Below are positions 17,881-26,347 of a stretch of 64,000 nt of DNA, piece by piece; position 1 is the stretch's first letter, and each line of letters opens with the position of its first letter. Position numbers and translations under genes: made by a program. The notes beneath the pieces were generated by a model, which was not told the DNA's origin, did no database searches, and was given only the letters and a program-made list of their open reading frames with translations. Origin of the DNA: Shewanella woodyi ATCC 51908 (lineage in GTDB: Bacteria > Pseudomonadota > Gammaproteobacteria > Enterobacterales > Shewanellaceae); the NCBI RefSeq assembly GCF_000019525.1, contig NC_010506.1, forward strand, positions 2,914,001 to 2,978,000. Direction: 5' to 3'.

Positions 17881-18156
17881 ATGAAATCAAATCTGGATAA
17901 AATGCTTGCTAGCCATAACAAGCTTGTTCACTCAGAAGGGGTTAAGATCGTTTCTCATACCCAACGAGAAGTTGAAGAGTGGGTTCAACATACTGTGATG
18001 ATTGAAGGGTGTGATGCGCCTTTTAAATTTAGACGCCCTAAAAAATTCAAGTGCTTAAAAGGAAACAGGGTAAATATGACCTATTACCCTGAACAAGAAA
18101 AAGTGGCAGGTTTCGAAATAGAAGTCATGAAAGTCGTCAGAATCAAACGTTTCTAA
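17881..18156 (+). CDS. Conserved hypothetical small protein
   Basis: A 91-residue basic protein with no signal peptide. GGGGGAAG three bases before the ATG is a strong ribosome site. It contains two Cys (EGCDAPFKF, KKFKCLKG) and a short beta-rich C terminus. I do not recognise the family. Confidence 0.7.
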   Translation: MKSNLDKMLASHNKLVHSEGVKIVSHTQREVEEWVQHTVMIEGCDAPFKFRRPKKFKCLKGNRVNMTYYPEQEKVAGFEIEVMKVVRIKRF

Positions 18157-18324
18157 CAGCATATAGAATAACTCATGGATGAGTTTGCTCTAGTGATTTT
18201 GTCAATCTCAGTGACCGTTTTAGCCACATTAAGCCTTCATTCAGCTATCATTTAGTAACATTATTTTATTCCTTAAGTGACCTAGTCATTTGAAAGTGCA
18301 TTATTTATAGCGATAGGAACTAAG

Positions 18325-18714
18325 ATGAAAAAGACAATGTTACTCATTGGACTAATACTTATGAACACCTCTGTGTCGGCTAAGATCATTGTTGATAAAT
18401 CTGGGGTAGATGAGAAAGATTATATCTACGATCTTCACCAGTGTACTGAATATTCACAGCAAGTTGAGAAACAAGCTGCAGATGGTGGAGTTGTCTCTGG
18501 TGCAGCAAAAGGAGCCGCTCTGGGAGCCGCAGCAGGTGCTATTTCTGGAGGTTCAGGCTCTGACGGTGCGAAAACAGGCGCCGCTGTTGGTGTAGTAGGG
18601 GGCTTTCTTGGGAAGAGTCGTAGTAAACGACAGAATCAACAAAGTTATGAGCAGGAGCAAACCTTAATTATTAAGAACTGCATGACAAACCGAGGCTATG
18701 TTGTATTAAATTAA
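18325..18714 (+). CDS. Secreted glycine-zipper protein
   Basis: A 129-residue protein with a signal peptide (cleavage after VSA). The centre (about 52-98) is a glycine zipper with repeats such as AAKGAALGAAAGAISGG and GAAVGVVGGFLG, flanked by one Cys on each side (LHQCTEY, IKNCMTN). The type is common in outer-membrane or periplasmic proteins that insert into membranes. A bidirectional terminator separates it from gapA. Confidence 0.8.
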   Translation: MKKTMLLIGLILMNTSVSAKIIVDKSGVDEKDYIYDLHQCTEYSQQVEKQAADGGVVSGAAKGAALGAAAGAISGGSGSDGAKTGAAVGVVGGFLGKSRSKRQNQQSYEQEQTLIIKNCMTNRGYVVLN

Positions 18715-18749
18715 AGCGCTGGCATGTTATAACAAAATAATAGGTACAA

Positions 18750-18777
18750 AAAAGCCAACCATTAAGGTTGGCTTTTT
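18750..18777. terminator. Bidirectional terminator between glycine-zipper gene and gapA
   Basis: An 11-bp stem (AAAAGCCAACC / GGTTGGCTTTT) with a 5-nt loop, and T runs on both strands, lies between convergent genes. Confidence 0.88.
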
Positions 18778-18789
18778 AATGACTTAAAA

Positions 18790-19800
18790 TTACTTAGCAG
18801 TCATTAGTGCAACAGCGTTATCGAGCATACGATTACTGAAGCCCCACTCATTGTCATACCAAGCCATTACTTTAACTAAACGACCATTAACGCGTGTTTG
18901 AGTCGCATCAAAGTTTGATGAGAATGGGTTATGGTTAAAGTCAATAGAGACCAAAGGCTCCTTGTTAACCGCTAACACTTCATTCATTGGAGAAAGTGAC
19001 GCTGCACTTTCAATGATGGCATTAACCTCTTCTACGGTCGTATCACGCGCTGCAATAAAAGATAGATCAACCAGTGACACGTTCACAGTAGGAACACGAA
19101 CAGCTAAACCATCAAACTTACCAGCAAGTTCCGGAACAACAAGACCAACAGCAGCTGCTGCGCCAGTCTTAGTTGGGATCATCGACATTGCAGCAGCACG
19201 AGCACGACGAAGATCTGTATGGTAAACATCAGATAGACGCTGATCATTTGTGTACGCGTGAATCGTTGTCATTAAGCCAGATTCAATACCAATCTCATCA
19301 TTTAGTGGCTTAGCGAATGGTGCAAGGCAGTTAGTGGTACATGAAGCATTAGAGATCACTGTCATATCAGCAGTAATTTCGTTGTTGTTCACACCGTAGA
19401 CTACGGTTGCGTCCACATTCTTACCAGGGGCTGAGATAAGTACTTTCTTGGCACCTGCAGTGAGGTGTGGTTGTACTGCTTCCTTAGAAGTGAAAATACC
19501 AGTACATTCAAAGACCACATCAACATTTAGCTCTGCCCAAGGAAGTTTAGCTGGGTCTCTTTCAGAGAATGTGAGGATTTTGTCATCATTAACATAGATA
19601 GCTTCTGCATCATGATCGACTTTAGCGTTAAAACGGCCATGAACAGAATCATACTTAGTCAAGTGTGCATTGATCGAAGCATCACCTAGATCATTAAGAG
19701 CAACAATCTGGATTGGGTAATCCTTTTCGCTTTCATAAAGTGCACGTAAAACGTTTCTACCGATACGGCCATAACCGTTAATTGCTACGCGGATAGTCAT
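18790..19800 (-). CDS. gapA: Glyceraldehyde-3-phosphate dehydrogenase
   Basis: A 336-residue glycolytic enzyme that oxidises glyceraldehyde 3-phosphate to 1,3-bisphosphoglycerate. It has the Rossmann motif NGYGRIGR (8-15), catalytic Cys154 in [12 protein letters not shown], the partner His in HAYTNDQ, and the C-terminal [11 protein letters not shown]. Asp37 after the second strand (LNDL) fits NAD preference. A HexR-like operator lies 35-51 bp upstream of the start. It is paired with the longer paralogue at 21070-22506. Confidence 0.95.
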   Translation of the reverse strand: MTIRVAINGYGRIGRNVLRALYESEKDYPIQIVALNDLGDASINAHLTKYDSVHGRFNAKVDHDAEAIYVNDDKILTFSERDPAKLPWAELNVDVVFECTGIFTSKEAVQPHLTAGAKKVLISAPGKNVDATVVYGVNNNEITADMTVISNASCTTNCLAPFAKPLNDEIGIESGLMTTIHAYTNDQRLSDVYHTDLRRARAAAMSMIPTKTGAAAAVGLVVPELAGKFDGLAVRVPTVNVSLVDLSFIAARDTTVEEVNAIIESAASLSPMNEVLAVNKEPLVSIDFNHNPFSSNFDATQTRVNGRLVKVMAWYDNEWGFSNRMLDNAVALMTAK

Positions 19801-19834
19801 CTGATATCCCTCTGGTGAATGTAAAAAAATTATC

Positions 19835-19851
19835 TGGTAGTAAAATTACCA
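19835..19851. promoter_or_regulatory. HexR-like operator upstream of gapA
   Basis: TGGTAGTAAAATTACCA is a 17-bp near-palindrome matching the TGTARTWWWATTACA-type HexR consensus known for Shewanella central-carbon genes. HexR control of gap genes is established for the genus; binding here is inferred. Confidence 0.7.
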
Positions 19852-20030
19852 AACTGACAGCCACCGTCAAGTAATATCCGTTTTATCGCCCAATTTTCAG
19901 TAACAATTTCGGCATTTCTTTTACAACGATCATATTTTTTACAAAAATAGGCTGTGTTTTGGTAAATAATTTTCCTATTGGCAGATTTTTTGCCACCGAA
20001 GAGCAGGGCGGAAAATTAACTATCTAACGC

Positions 20031-20867
20031 CTACTCCTTCTCTAAGATACGCCTAATTTTGCTGGAATGATAACTTCCCGATTGAAGTGAATCGACTAAC
20101 TCCTCTGCATGCTCATCAAGAAATATCTTAAGCTCTGAATCACCATTGATTAGCATCAACATGCTTTTTTCAGAAACTTGATTCTCACTCATCAAGATAT
20201 TGGCTCTTGAGAGAAGGTAGGTCATCTCCAAGTCATTGAGCTTTTGATAGGTGTTGGCTAAGCCCAATAACCATTCTGGGTTAAAGTTCTCCTCATTACT
20301 CTTATTAAATACTGCCAAGTATACTTGTCGCGCTTTAGCAGGGTCATATTTTTGATAATAGGAAGCTATCCCAGCCAAAATCTCAATGTCATCGATAAGG
20401 TTAAGTCGCTCTGCACGAAGTATCTTAGCTTGTGCCACCTGATCATTAAAACGGGTCCAGTGATAATAAACTAAGTAAGGGTCATTACTCTCTTTAGTGG
20501 AAACTTGAAGCTCAGCCAGACTCTGTGCACTTAATCCAAACGCTCGAGTTCTATCATTGGTTCTTTCTGGATGTAGGATGTGTTGCACACCAGAGGCAAG
20601 CTCAATGCACTTATTGTACTTCTCTAGATGTATCAGATGATGATAAAGATCTTTACCTGGAGGGGATTGTTCGTGTTTTAACCTGAGACGACTCTTCAGT
20701 AGGTCTGATTTCTCATACCGACACCAACTATCTTTATGCAAATCGGCACAAAGTTCAGGATTATTTTTACAAATAGTGTTGTTATTCCCGACATTATCAC
20801 AGCCTAAAAGTGCCGAAAAAACGATAATGCTAAAAAATGATGTAAATATTACGACACTTCTACTCAA
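20031..20867 (-). CDS. DUF2989-like lipoprotein
   Basis: About 278 residues. A lipobox (ALLGC) ends the signal sequence, so it is a membrane-anchored lipoprotein. The mature start has conserved cysteines (CKNNPELCADLHKDSWC), and the rest is helical, resembling TPR-like repeats. The pattern agrees with DUF2989 proteins as I remember them. The frame is open to 20879, but TTG at 20867 has GGAG six bases upstream and is preferred. It lies between the two GAPDH genes, a pairing I recall from S. oneidensis. Function unknown. Confidence 0.75.
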   Translation of the reverse strand: MSRSVVIFTSFFSIIVFSALLGCDNVGNNNTICKNNPELCADLHKDSWCRYEKSDLLKSRLRLKHEQSPPGKDLYHHLIHLEKYNKCIELASGVQHILHPERTNDRTRAFGLSAQSLAELQVSTKESNDPYLVYYHWTRFNDQVAQAKILRAERLNLIDDIEILAGIASYYQKYDPAKARQVYLAVFNKSNEENFNPEWLLGLANTYQKLNDLEMTYLLSRANILMSENQVSEKSMLMLINGDSELKIFLDEHAEELVDSLQSGSYHSSKIRRILEKE

Positions 20868-20891
20868 AACAGGCTCCAACTCGTACTTTAT

Positions 20892-20906
20892 GCTAATAAA
20901 ATTACA
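20892..20906. promoter_or_regulatory. HexR-like site between the lipoprotein gene and gapB
   Basis: GCTAATAAAATTACA agrees with TGTAATAAAATTACA at 13 of 15 positions. It sits in the shared upstream region of the divergent lipoprotein and gapB-type genes, matching the gapA operator. Confidence 0.55.
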
Positions 20907-21069
20907 ATGTTACATTAAATATCTTGCTGGCTTGAGAGCCTGCTTTTCATTACAATAGCGCCGACCATAAAGGGTTTTACCCGATTATAATTAGAGTATT
21001 GGTCTTTTTTTTTTGTTACTCAATCATTTCTGCTAAATAAAGTGGAATAATGAGATAAAGGATCTGTAA

Positions 21070-22506
21070 ATGAGCGCTGATAAACACCTACAAAGCTGGC
21101 AAGAACGTTTCGAAATGGCAGAGGCGATGCAACCTCTTCTAGGAAAATTATATCGCAATCAGGGTGTCGAAGTCGTTTTATACGGTAAGCCACTCCTTAA
21201 TGCTTCTACCATAGAGATCATCAAATCTCATCGCTTAGTACGTAAGCATGTTGGTTATAAACTAAGACTGCGTGAAAGTTTCCCGTTTGTTGAAGCCCTA
21301 AGTAAATTAGCGGTAAAACAGTGTAAAGTGGATATTGGTAAGCTAGCGATCAAATACTGGCGTGAAAATGACGATGCAAGCGGTATTGAAGCTTACATGA
21401 GTCAAGAGCTTGCTACCGCCATTGATCATGATGATCAAGAGAAGCCAAGAGATGTTGTGCTTTATGGCTTCGGTCGAATTGGTCGCTTACTCGCACGTCT
21501 ATTGATTGAAAGAACCGGTGTGAGTAACAAACTTCGCTTACGTGCCATAGTACTACGTGGTGGCCGCAAAGGTGATCTAGAGAAGCGTGCAAGCTTATTA
21601 CGCAGAGACTCAGTTCACGGTCCATTCAACGGCTCTGTTGAAGTCGATGAAGAGAACAACGCTATTATCGCTAACGGTACCTACATTCAGGTTATCTATG
21701 CGAACTCACCAGATGCGATAGATTACACAAGTTTCGATATCAATGATGCACTAGTGGTTGATAACACAGGTATCTGGAAAGATGAAGATGGACTCGGTCT
21801 GCATCTGAAATCTAAAGGCGCAACAAAAGTTCTGCTAACGGCTCCTGCTAAAGGCAGCATCAAAAACATCGTTTACGGTGTTAACGAATCAGATATTTTA
21901 GCCGAAGATACCATTGTATCGGCAGCCAGTTGTACTACCAATGCCATCACGCCAGTTCTTAAAGCGATCAACGATAAGTATGGCATTGAAAATGGTCACG
22001 TTGAAACGATTCACTCCTATACTAATGACCAGAACTTAATCGATAACTACCACAGTGCAGATCGCCGTGGACGCAGTGCACCACTTAATATGGTTATCAC
22101 TGAAACTGGCGCTGCCAAAGCAGTATCAAAAGCACTACCTGTGCTTGAAGGTAAGTTAACTGGTAACGCTATTCGCGTTCCTACGCCAAACGTCTCTATG
22201 GCTATTATCAGCTTGAACTTAAATGGTGAAACCAATAAAGAGGAGATCAACGATTACCTGCGTAATATCGCACTTAACTCAGATCTTCAGAACCAAGTTG
22301 ATTTTACTGAATCAACTGAAATTGTTTCATCTGATCTTGTCGGCTCGCGTTACGCAGGCGTTGTTGATTCTCAAGCAACCATTGCTGACGGCAAGCGTAC
22401 AATTTTATATGTATGGTATGACAATGAGTTTGGCTACAGCTGTCAGGTTGTTGGTGTGATGCAGAAGATGCTTGGTCTTAATTACCAATCACTGCCTCAT
22501 GGCTAA
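21070..22506 (+). CDS. Glyceraldehyde-3-phosphate dehydrogenase with N-terminal extension
   Basis: A 478-residue GAPDH. About 125 residues precede the Rossmann motif (LYGFGRIGR); this helical extension is absent from gapA. The catalytic site is SAASCTTNAITP (Cys288), and WYDNEFGYSCQ closes the domain. Extended GAPDHs of this kind are common in Shewanella and Vibrio and often use NADP in gluconeogenesis; cofactor use here is inference. AAAGGATCTGTAA precedes the ATG. It has its own terminator. Confidence 0.9.
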   Translation: MSADKHLQSWQERFEMAEAMQPLLGKLYRNQGVEVVLYGKPLLNASTIEIIKSHRLVRKHVGYKLRLRESFPFVEALSKLAVKQCKVDIGKLAIKYWRENDDASGIEAYMSQELATAIDHDDQEKPRDVVLYGFGRIGRLLARLLIERTGVSNKLRLRAIVLRGGRKGDLEKRASLLRRDSVHGPFNGSVEVDEENNAIIANGTYIQVIYANSPDAIDYTSFDINDALVVDNTGIWKDEDGLGLHLKSKGATKVLLTAPAKGSIKNIVYGVNESDILAEDTIVSAASCTTNAITPVLKAINDKYGIENGHVETIHSYTNDQNLIDNYHSADRRGRSAPLNMVITETGAAKAVSKALPVLEGKLTGNAIRVPTPNVSMAIISLNLNGETNKEEINDYLRNIALNSDLQNQVDFTESTEIVSSDLVGSRYAGVVDSQATIADGKRTILYVWYDNEFGYSCQVVGVMQKMLGLNYQSLPHG

Positions 22507-22567
22507 GCTTTCATAATAAAGCCCTAAATGTGTAAACACATTTCAGGATAAGACAGTAGAATGAAAT

Positions 22568-22600
22568 AAGCCCCACGCTTAACGGTATGGGGCTTTTTTA
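22568..22600 (+). terminator. Terminator after the extended GAPDH gene
   Basis: An 8-bp stem (AAGCCCCA / TGGGGCTT) with a 12-nt loop is followed by TTTTT. A second hairpin (AAATGTG-TAAA-CACATTT, 22526-22543) lies just before it. Confidence 0.85.
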
Positions 22601-22704
22601 TATCGACAAACAGGAACTGATATAATTTTTTGTACAAAAAATATGGCTTTGGGCTAATTTAACAACAGTCAGCTTGAAAACCCATTTTTATCTGATTTAC
22701 ATGA

Positions 22705-22732
22705 TTGACTCTACGGCTCAGATCGGTAGAAT
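22705..22732 (+). promoter_or_regulatory. Promoter of the tRNA Gly-Cys-Leu operon
   Basis: TTGACT, a 16-bp spacer and TAGAAT are followed by a GCC discriminator, as expected for a growth-rate-controlled stable RNA promoter. It lies about 70 bp before tRNA-Gly. Confidence 0.75.
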
Positions 22733-22800
22733 GCCATTCCGCAGTCAGGGGAAAGCTTGTTAATCAAACCTAACCTGGTTCTAAAGTAAGATGTAAAAGT

Positions 22801-22876
22801 GCGACATTAGCTCAGTTGGTAGAGCGATACCTTGCCAAGGTATAGGTCATCGGTTCGAACCCGATATGTCGCTCCA
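22801..22876 (+). tRNA. tRNA-Gly (GCC)
   Basis: A 76-nt cloverleaf with acceptor stem GCGACAT / ATGTCGC, anticodon loop TTGCCAA, T-loop GGTTCGAAC and encoded CCA. It is the first gene of a Gly-Cys-Leu operon with the same order as glyW-cysT-leuZ of E. coli. Confidence 0.97.
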
Positions 22877-22923
22877 ATCTTACAAAGATTTGCTAATTTA
22901 TCTTTAAAGAAGATAGAAATATT

Positions 22924-22997
22924 GGCGCGATGGCAGAATGGCTATGCTGCGGATTGCAAATCCGTCGATCTCGGTTCGACTCCGGGTCGCGCCTCCA
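22924..22997 (+). tRNA. tRNA-Cys (GCA)
   Basis: A 74-nt tRNA with acceptor stem GGCGCGA / TCGCGCC, anticodon GCA in ATTGCAAAT, T-loop GGTTCGACT and encoded CCA. Confidence 0.97.
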
Positions 22998-23090
22998 TAT
23001 TGAGATATTGATGAGTTTGGTTGAGTAATTTTTACTATAACCAAGCAGTATTAACTACCGATAATACGTATCGTCAAAATCAACGAGTTT

Positions 23091-23176
23091 GCCCGAGTGG
23101 TGGAATCGGTAGACACAAGGGATTTAAAATCCCTCGCTGAATAAGCGTGCCGGTTCAAGTCCGGCCTCGGGTACCA
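23091..23176 (+). tRNA. tRNA-Leu (UAA)
   Basis: An 86-nt class II tRNA with acceptor stem GCCCGAG / CTCGGGT, anticodon loop TTTAAAA (anticodon TAA), long variable arm and encoded CCA. Its 3' half is the source of the tandem repeats that follow and of the distal copy at 42.9 kb. Confidence 0.96.
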
Positions 23177-23633
23177 TCATTAAGATGACATTGAAGCCTC
23201 GACATTAGTTGGGGCTTTCTTGTATCTAAAGCTAAATCCCTCGCTACTTTTAATAAGACGCGACCAGTTCAAGTCCGGCCTCGGGACTATCATTAAGATG
23301 ACATTGAAGCCTCGACATTAGTTGGGGCTTTCTTGTATCTAAAGCTAAATCCCTCGCTACTCTTAATAAGACGCGACCGGTTCAAGTCCGGCCTCGGGTA
23401 CCATCATTAAGATGACATTGAAGCCTCGACATTAGTTGGGGCTTTCTTGTATCTAAGGCTAAATCCCTCGCTACTCTTAATAAGACGCGACCGGTTCAAG
23501 TCCGGCCTCGGGTACCATCATTAAGATGACATTGAAGCCTCGACATTAGTTGGGGCTTTCTTGTATCTAAAGCTAAATCCCTCGCTACTCTTAATAAGAC
23601 GCGACCGGTTCAAGTCAGGATTCGGGTACCATC
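23177..23633 (+). repeat. Four tandem ~114-bp repeats of tRNA-Leu 3' end plus terminator
   Basis: Units begin at 23177, 23290, 23404 and 23518 (periods 113, 114, 114). Each unit holds a terminator hairpin (AAGCCTC ... GGGGCTT, then TTTCTT), a spacer, and a decayed copy of the tRNA-Leu 3' half from CCCTCGCT to GGGTACCA. The variable arm is altered, so the copies cannot fold as full tRNAs. The last unit changes to AAGTCAGGATTCGGGTACCA and then leaves the pattern, consistent with an attachment junction. Confidence 0.92.
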
Positions 23634-24363
23634 TCTTTATTCTTCCTAACTCCTAGACTCTCCATTTGGTTGTTTTAGATCAGCTTAAATCTAATGATAT
23701 CAGTCCGGTATGACGGATTTTACTCCTGAAACCTCCTCTAGGCTTCATTGACGGTATATTTCCAAATTCCTTTGACTGATACCGTATACCCCTCGTAACA
23801 AGAGGCAATGAGTAAATCTAGAAATACTCAGGAAAGCCTAAAAACCTTTGAAATAATTGCTCGGGCGTCAGTTAGCTCATTATGAGAAGAATAAAATTCG
23901 CGCTGCGTATAATCATGCTGAATATTTAGATGAGCGTCGCGAAATGATGCAGTGATAATCGAACAAAATTGATCAGTTGAAAACTTATTTCTTATCAAAC
24001 ACTAATAAATGCGCTTAGAGAGTTACCCTTGTGGAAGAGTATATTAAGACAGCTGTCGGGCACTACATAAGCCTAGTTCAGTTTAGTCGTAAAAGTGCCA
24101 TAAGTAGACATTACCATCGCGCTACTCCTGCAACAGAAAACACACCAAAGCGCCCTTACATAATAGGTCAATTGCTTCTGGGGGGTAGCCCAAAATACTG
24201 GTGACACATGACCAGTTATAGAAGTCAAAGCCATGTTCTTTCCTGGAAAAGAAAAGTAAAAAATCGGTAGTAAGCTTCAGACCATACCCGTGATAAATAC
24301 TTTACTTGATCAAGTGTGACGACTCTGGAAGATCATTTTATGCTTAGCTCAGAGGCTACAAAA
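23634..24363. other. Left end of island, mostly non-coding and decayed
   Basis: Apart from the integrase fragment I see no gene in these 730 bases. Short broken frames and stop codons suggest decayed mobile DNA between the repeat array and the TetR gene. Confidence 0.55.
23857..23955 (+). pseudogene. Remnant of P4-family integrase (C terminus)
   Basis: The last 29 codons before TGA at 23953 read RQLAHYEKNK followed by IRAAYNHAEYLDERREMMQ. This is the conserved C-terminal end of P4-type tyrosine integrases, which carry an AYNRAEYLEERR-like segment around the catalytic Tyr. An in-frame stop lies directly upstream (23854), and the rest of the gene is absent. It supports a past tRNA-targeted insertion. 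Confidence 0.8.
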
Positions 24364-24382
24364 TTGGCATATTGTGTGCCAA
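24364..24382. promoter_or_regulatory. Inverted-repeat operator (TTGGCA-N7-TGCCAA) before tetR
   Basis: Perfect 6-bp arms with a 7-bp spacer lie 58 bp before the TetR-type gene. An overlapping palindrome CATATTG-N5-CAATATG covers 24368-24386. The same half-sites with the same spacing recur at 29136, 29253 and 40402, with weaker matches at 29227 and 32042. Self-regulation by the TetR protein is inferred. Confidence 0.7.
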
Positions 24383-24439
24383 TATGTGCTTGCTACGTGT
24401 ATACTGACTGTATCGAATCGAAATTAAATAACAGAGAAT

Positions 24440-25024
24440 ATGACAATCAAAGATAAAGTCGATGGCAGGCTGAAGCGCAGTGAGGCGAATCGTCAGTTAA
24501 TTATTGATGCCATGATTAATTTGGTGAATCGGGGTAATTACATGCCTACCGCTCAACAGGTGGCTGATACCTCTGGTGTGTCTATCCGTACGGTGTTTCG
24601 CCATTTCACTGAAATGGAATTACTATATCGGGAAATAGACGATGTGGTTAAACCATTATATATTTCTTATTTTAAGCAAGACTTTAAGGGTGATTTACAA
24701 ACTCGAATTAAACGATTAGCCAATGCGGTTGTTAATGGTTTTTCTGGTGGCTACCATTTATCGAAAGTCACAACCGTTTTAAAGTGGCGATCACCCGTTC
24801 TTCAAGCCACCTATGATTACAATCAAAAAATGTTACGGCTTTATGTTCTCTCTATGCTGCCTGAATTGAAAAAGTGCGATAGTGTCACTACGGAGTTAGT
24901 AGTTGGTATGGCCTCCTTTGCCTTTTTTGAGCGATTGCATATGGATCAAGGATTATCTCTGGCGGTATGTAAAAAGCTGATTATTGCTCATTTATCGTCT
25001 GTGTTTGAAGCTGAGCTCAAATAA
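24440..25024 (+). CDS. TetR/AcrR family transcriptional regulator
   Basis: A 194-residue regulator. The N-terminal helix-turn-helix (about 18-62) reads AMINLVNRGNYMPTAQQVADTSGVSIRTVFRHF, with the usual VSIRTVFRHF recognition helix. The C-terminal ligand domain has no recognised class. It is the only regulator in the island and is preceded by the inverted-repeat motif shared with the sulfatase, porin and ligase promoters, so it is the best candidate for their repressor. The inducer is unknown. Confidence 0.88.
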   Translation: MTIKDKVDGRLKRSEANRQLIIDAMINLVNRGNYMPTAQQVADTSGVSIRTVFRHFTEMELLYREIDDVVKPLYISYFKQDFKGDLQTRIKRLANAVVNGFSGGYHLSKVTTVLKWRSPVLQATYDYNQKMLRLYVLSMLPELKKCDSVTTELVVGMASFAFFERLHMDQGLSLAVCKKLIIAHLSSVFEAELK

Positions 25025-25048
25025 TATCTATTTATTAGATTCCTTTTG

Positions 25049-25080
25049 TTTAGAAAGAAGCGCTACGTCTTCTTTCTAAA
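25049..25080. terminator. Bidirectional terminator between tetR and the GST-like gene
   Basis: A perfect 12-bp stem (TTTAGAAAGAAG / CTTCTTTCTAAA) with an 8-nt loop between convergent genes. It is AT-rich, so its strength is uncertain. Confidence 0.65.
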
Positions 25081-25093
25081 CTCGCTCTAAAGC

Positions 25094-26320
25094 CTACACC
25101 ACCTTCTTTTGCTGTTGTTTTTCCTTTAAATGCTTTATGCGTGCGTCGGGAATGCCATCTTTAACGAAGGGTGGAGAGAAGCCATCGTACAAGCCATTAT
25201 GCAATACACCATCTTCCAATAATCCCGGTAAGATGCCGGTCTCTAGCAAAATGCCATCGATTTTGGTTTTAGTATCATTCGTTAACGCCCGATATCTCAA
25301 TTGGGTTTGCTCAAATGCCCACGCTTTATAATGACTGGCGCCAAAGGTTGTCTTAATACCGTAAACGCTTGCCTCAAAATGTTTTTCTCGTAGCACTGAT
25401 GCTTTAGCAGTTGCTCTTCCCAATGGGATATAGGTTTGTGATACAAACTTAAGCAATTCGAGTAAAGAGGGGGGGAGGTCTGTTTCACTATCTATCCATT
25501 CACCCAATTCCGTTTGCCCAACGCAGCCTCGGGTATCTCCTAGCTCTTGAATGGTAAAGAGCCAGTTACACACTCGAGGGGCGTTAGTTTCTAAAATATG
25601 ATTTGATTGTGGATCGTTATAAAGGTGAATCATTAATGGCCCGTAAAAAGCAAAGTCGGCCATGGATGGACGATTCCCCAATAAAAACTGAGATTCTTCC
25701 AGGCGCGCATCTAAAATGCACAAGAGATCTAAAACCTGTTGATCTAGATTCTGTCTTTGTTTATCCCCTTCTAAACCTAACAGCGAGTCGTTCTTTTTTT
25801 GTCGCGCTTGGATAACAGGAGCCAGACTTTTAATATCCAACTTAGGCACACCATAGGCGAAGTTTCTGGAAATTTTATGGGAGGCCGTTTGTATATTGAG
25901 GTTATTTCCCCAGCGGGTGTGCATTTGCAAACGTTGCAAATATTCGTCTGCAAAATCCTCTAACAGCCACATTAAAAATGAAAGCAACGGGCTATTTGGA
26001 ATAGCCGCAGGCTGGGGATATTGCTTTTCTAAGTACTCAAGTATGGGAGTGGAGTCTTGCATGATTTGATCATCAGGGGTGATCAGAACAGGTACAATAG
26101 ACTGGCCAACATTATTAATGGCCCACGATATATCCATTTGATTGGCATGCACGCGTTTGTAAGGGATGCCCTTATAGTTCATATAGGTCATGACTTTATG
26201 ACTATAAGGGGACATTTGCGTTTGAAAAATTCGATAATGATCCTCTTGCTCAGAGAGCAAAACTTTGCTTTTTTCGTGCAAATCCTTTTCTATCAAAGTT
26301 GTATTATTTTGCTCTTGCAT
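25094..26320 (-). CDS. Glutathione S-transferase-like protein (long form)
   Basis: A 408-residue cytoplasmic protein. An N-terminal thioredoxin-fold GST domain (about 30-110) has QTQMSPYSHKV at the active-site loop and DSTPILEYLE for glutathione gamma-glutamyl contact. A helical GST C domain follows (GNRPSMADFAFYG), then about 130 extra residues not found in ordinary GSTs. The island's other GST-like gene has the same extension, so the two are paralogues of a larger-than-usual GST group. It is the third gene after sulfatase and DJ-1, with a gap of 27 bp. Confidence 0.85.
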   Translation of the reverse strand: MQEQNNTTLIEKDLHEKSKVLLSEQEDHYRIFQTQMSPYSHKVMTYMNYKGIPYKRVHANQMDISWAINNVGQSIVPVLITPDDQIMQDSTPILEYLEKQYPQPAAIPNSPLLSFLMWLLEDFADEYLQRLQMHTRWGNNLNIQTASHKISRNFAYGVPKLDIKSLAPVIQARQKKNDSLLGLEGDKQRQNLDQQVLDLLCILDARLEESQFLLGNRPSMADFAFYGPLMIHLYNDPQSNHILETNAPRVCNWLFTIQELGDTRGCVGQTELGEWIDSETDLPPSLLELLKFVSQTYIPLGRATAKASVLREKHFEASVYGIKTTFGASHYKAWAFEQTQLRYRALTNDTKTKIDGILLETGILPGLLEDGVLHNGLYDGFSPPFVKDGIPDARIKHLKEKQQQKKVV

Positions 26321-26347
26321 GAAGACCTCTATCAGCCAGTATATTTA

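Noticed and set aside
23177..23633. Tandem repeats considered as a CRISPR array
   Set aside because: Units are 114 bp with no unique spacers, and they match the adjacent tRNA-Leu; no cas genes are present.
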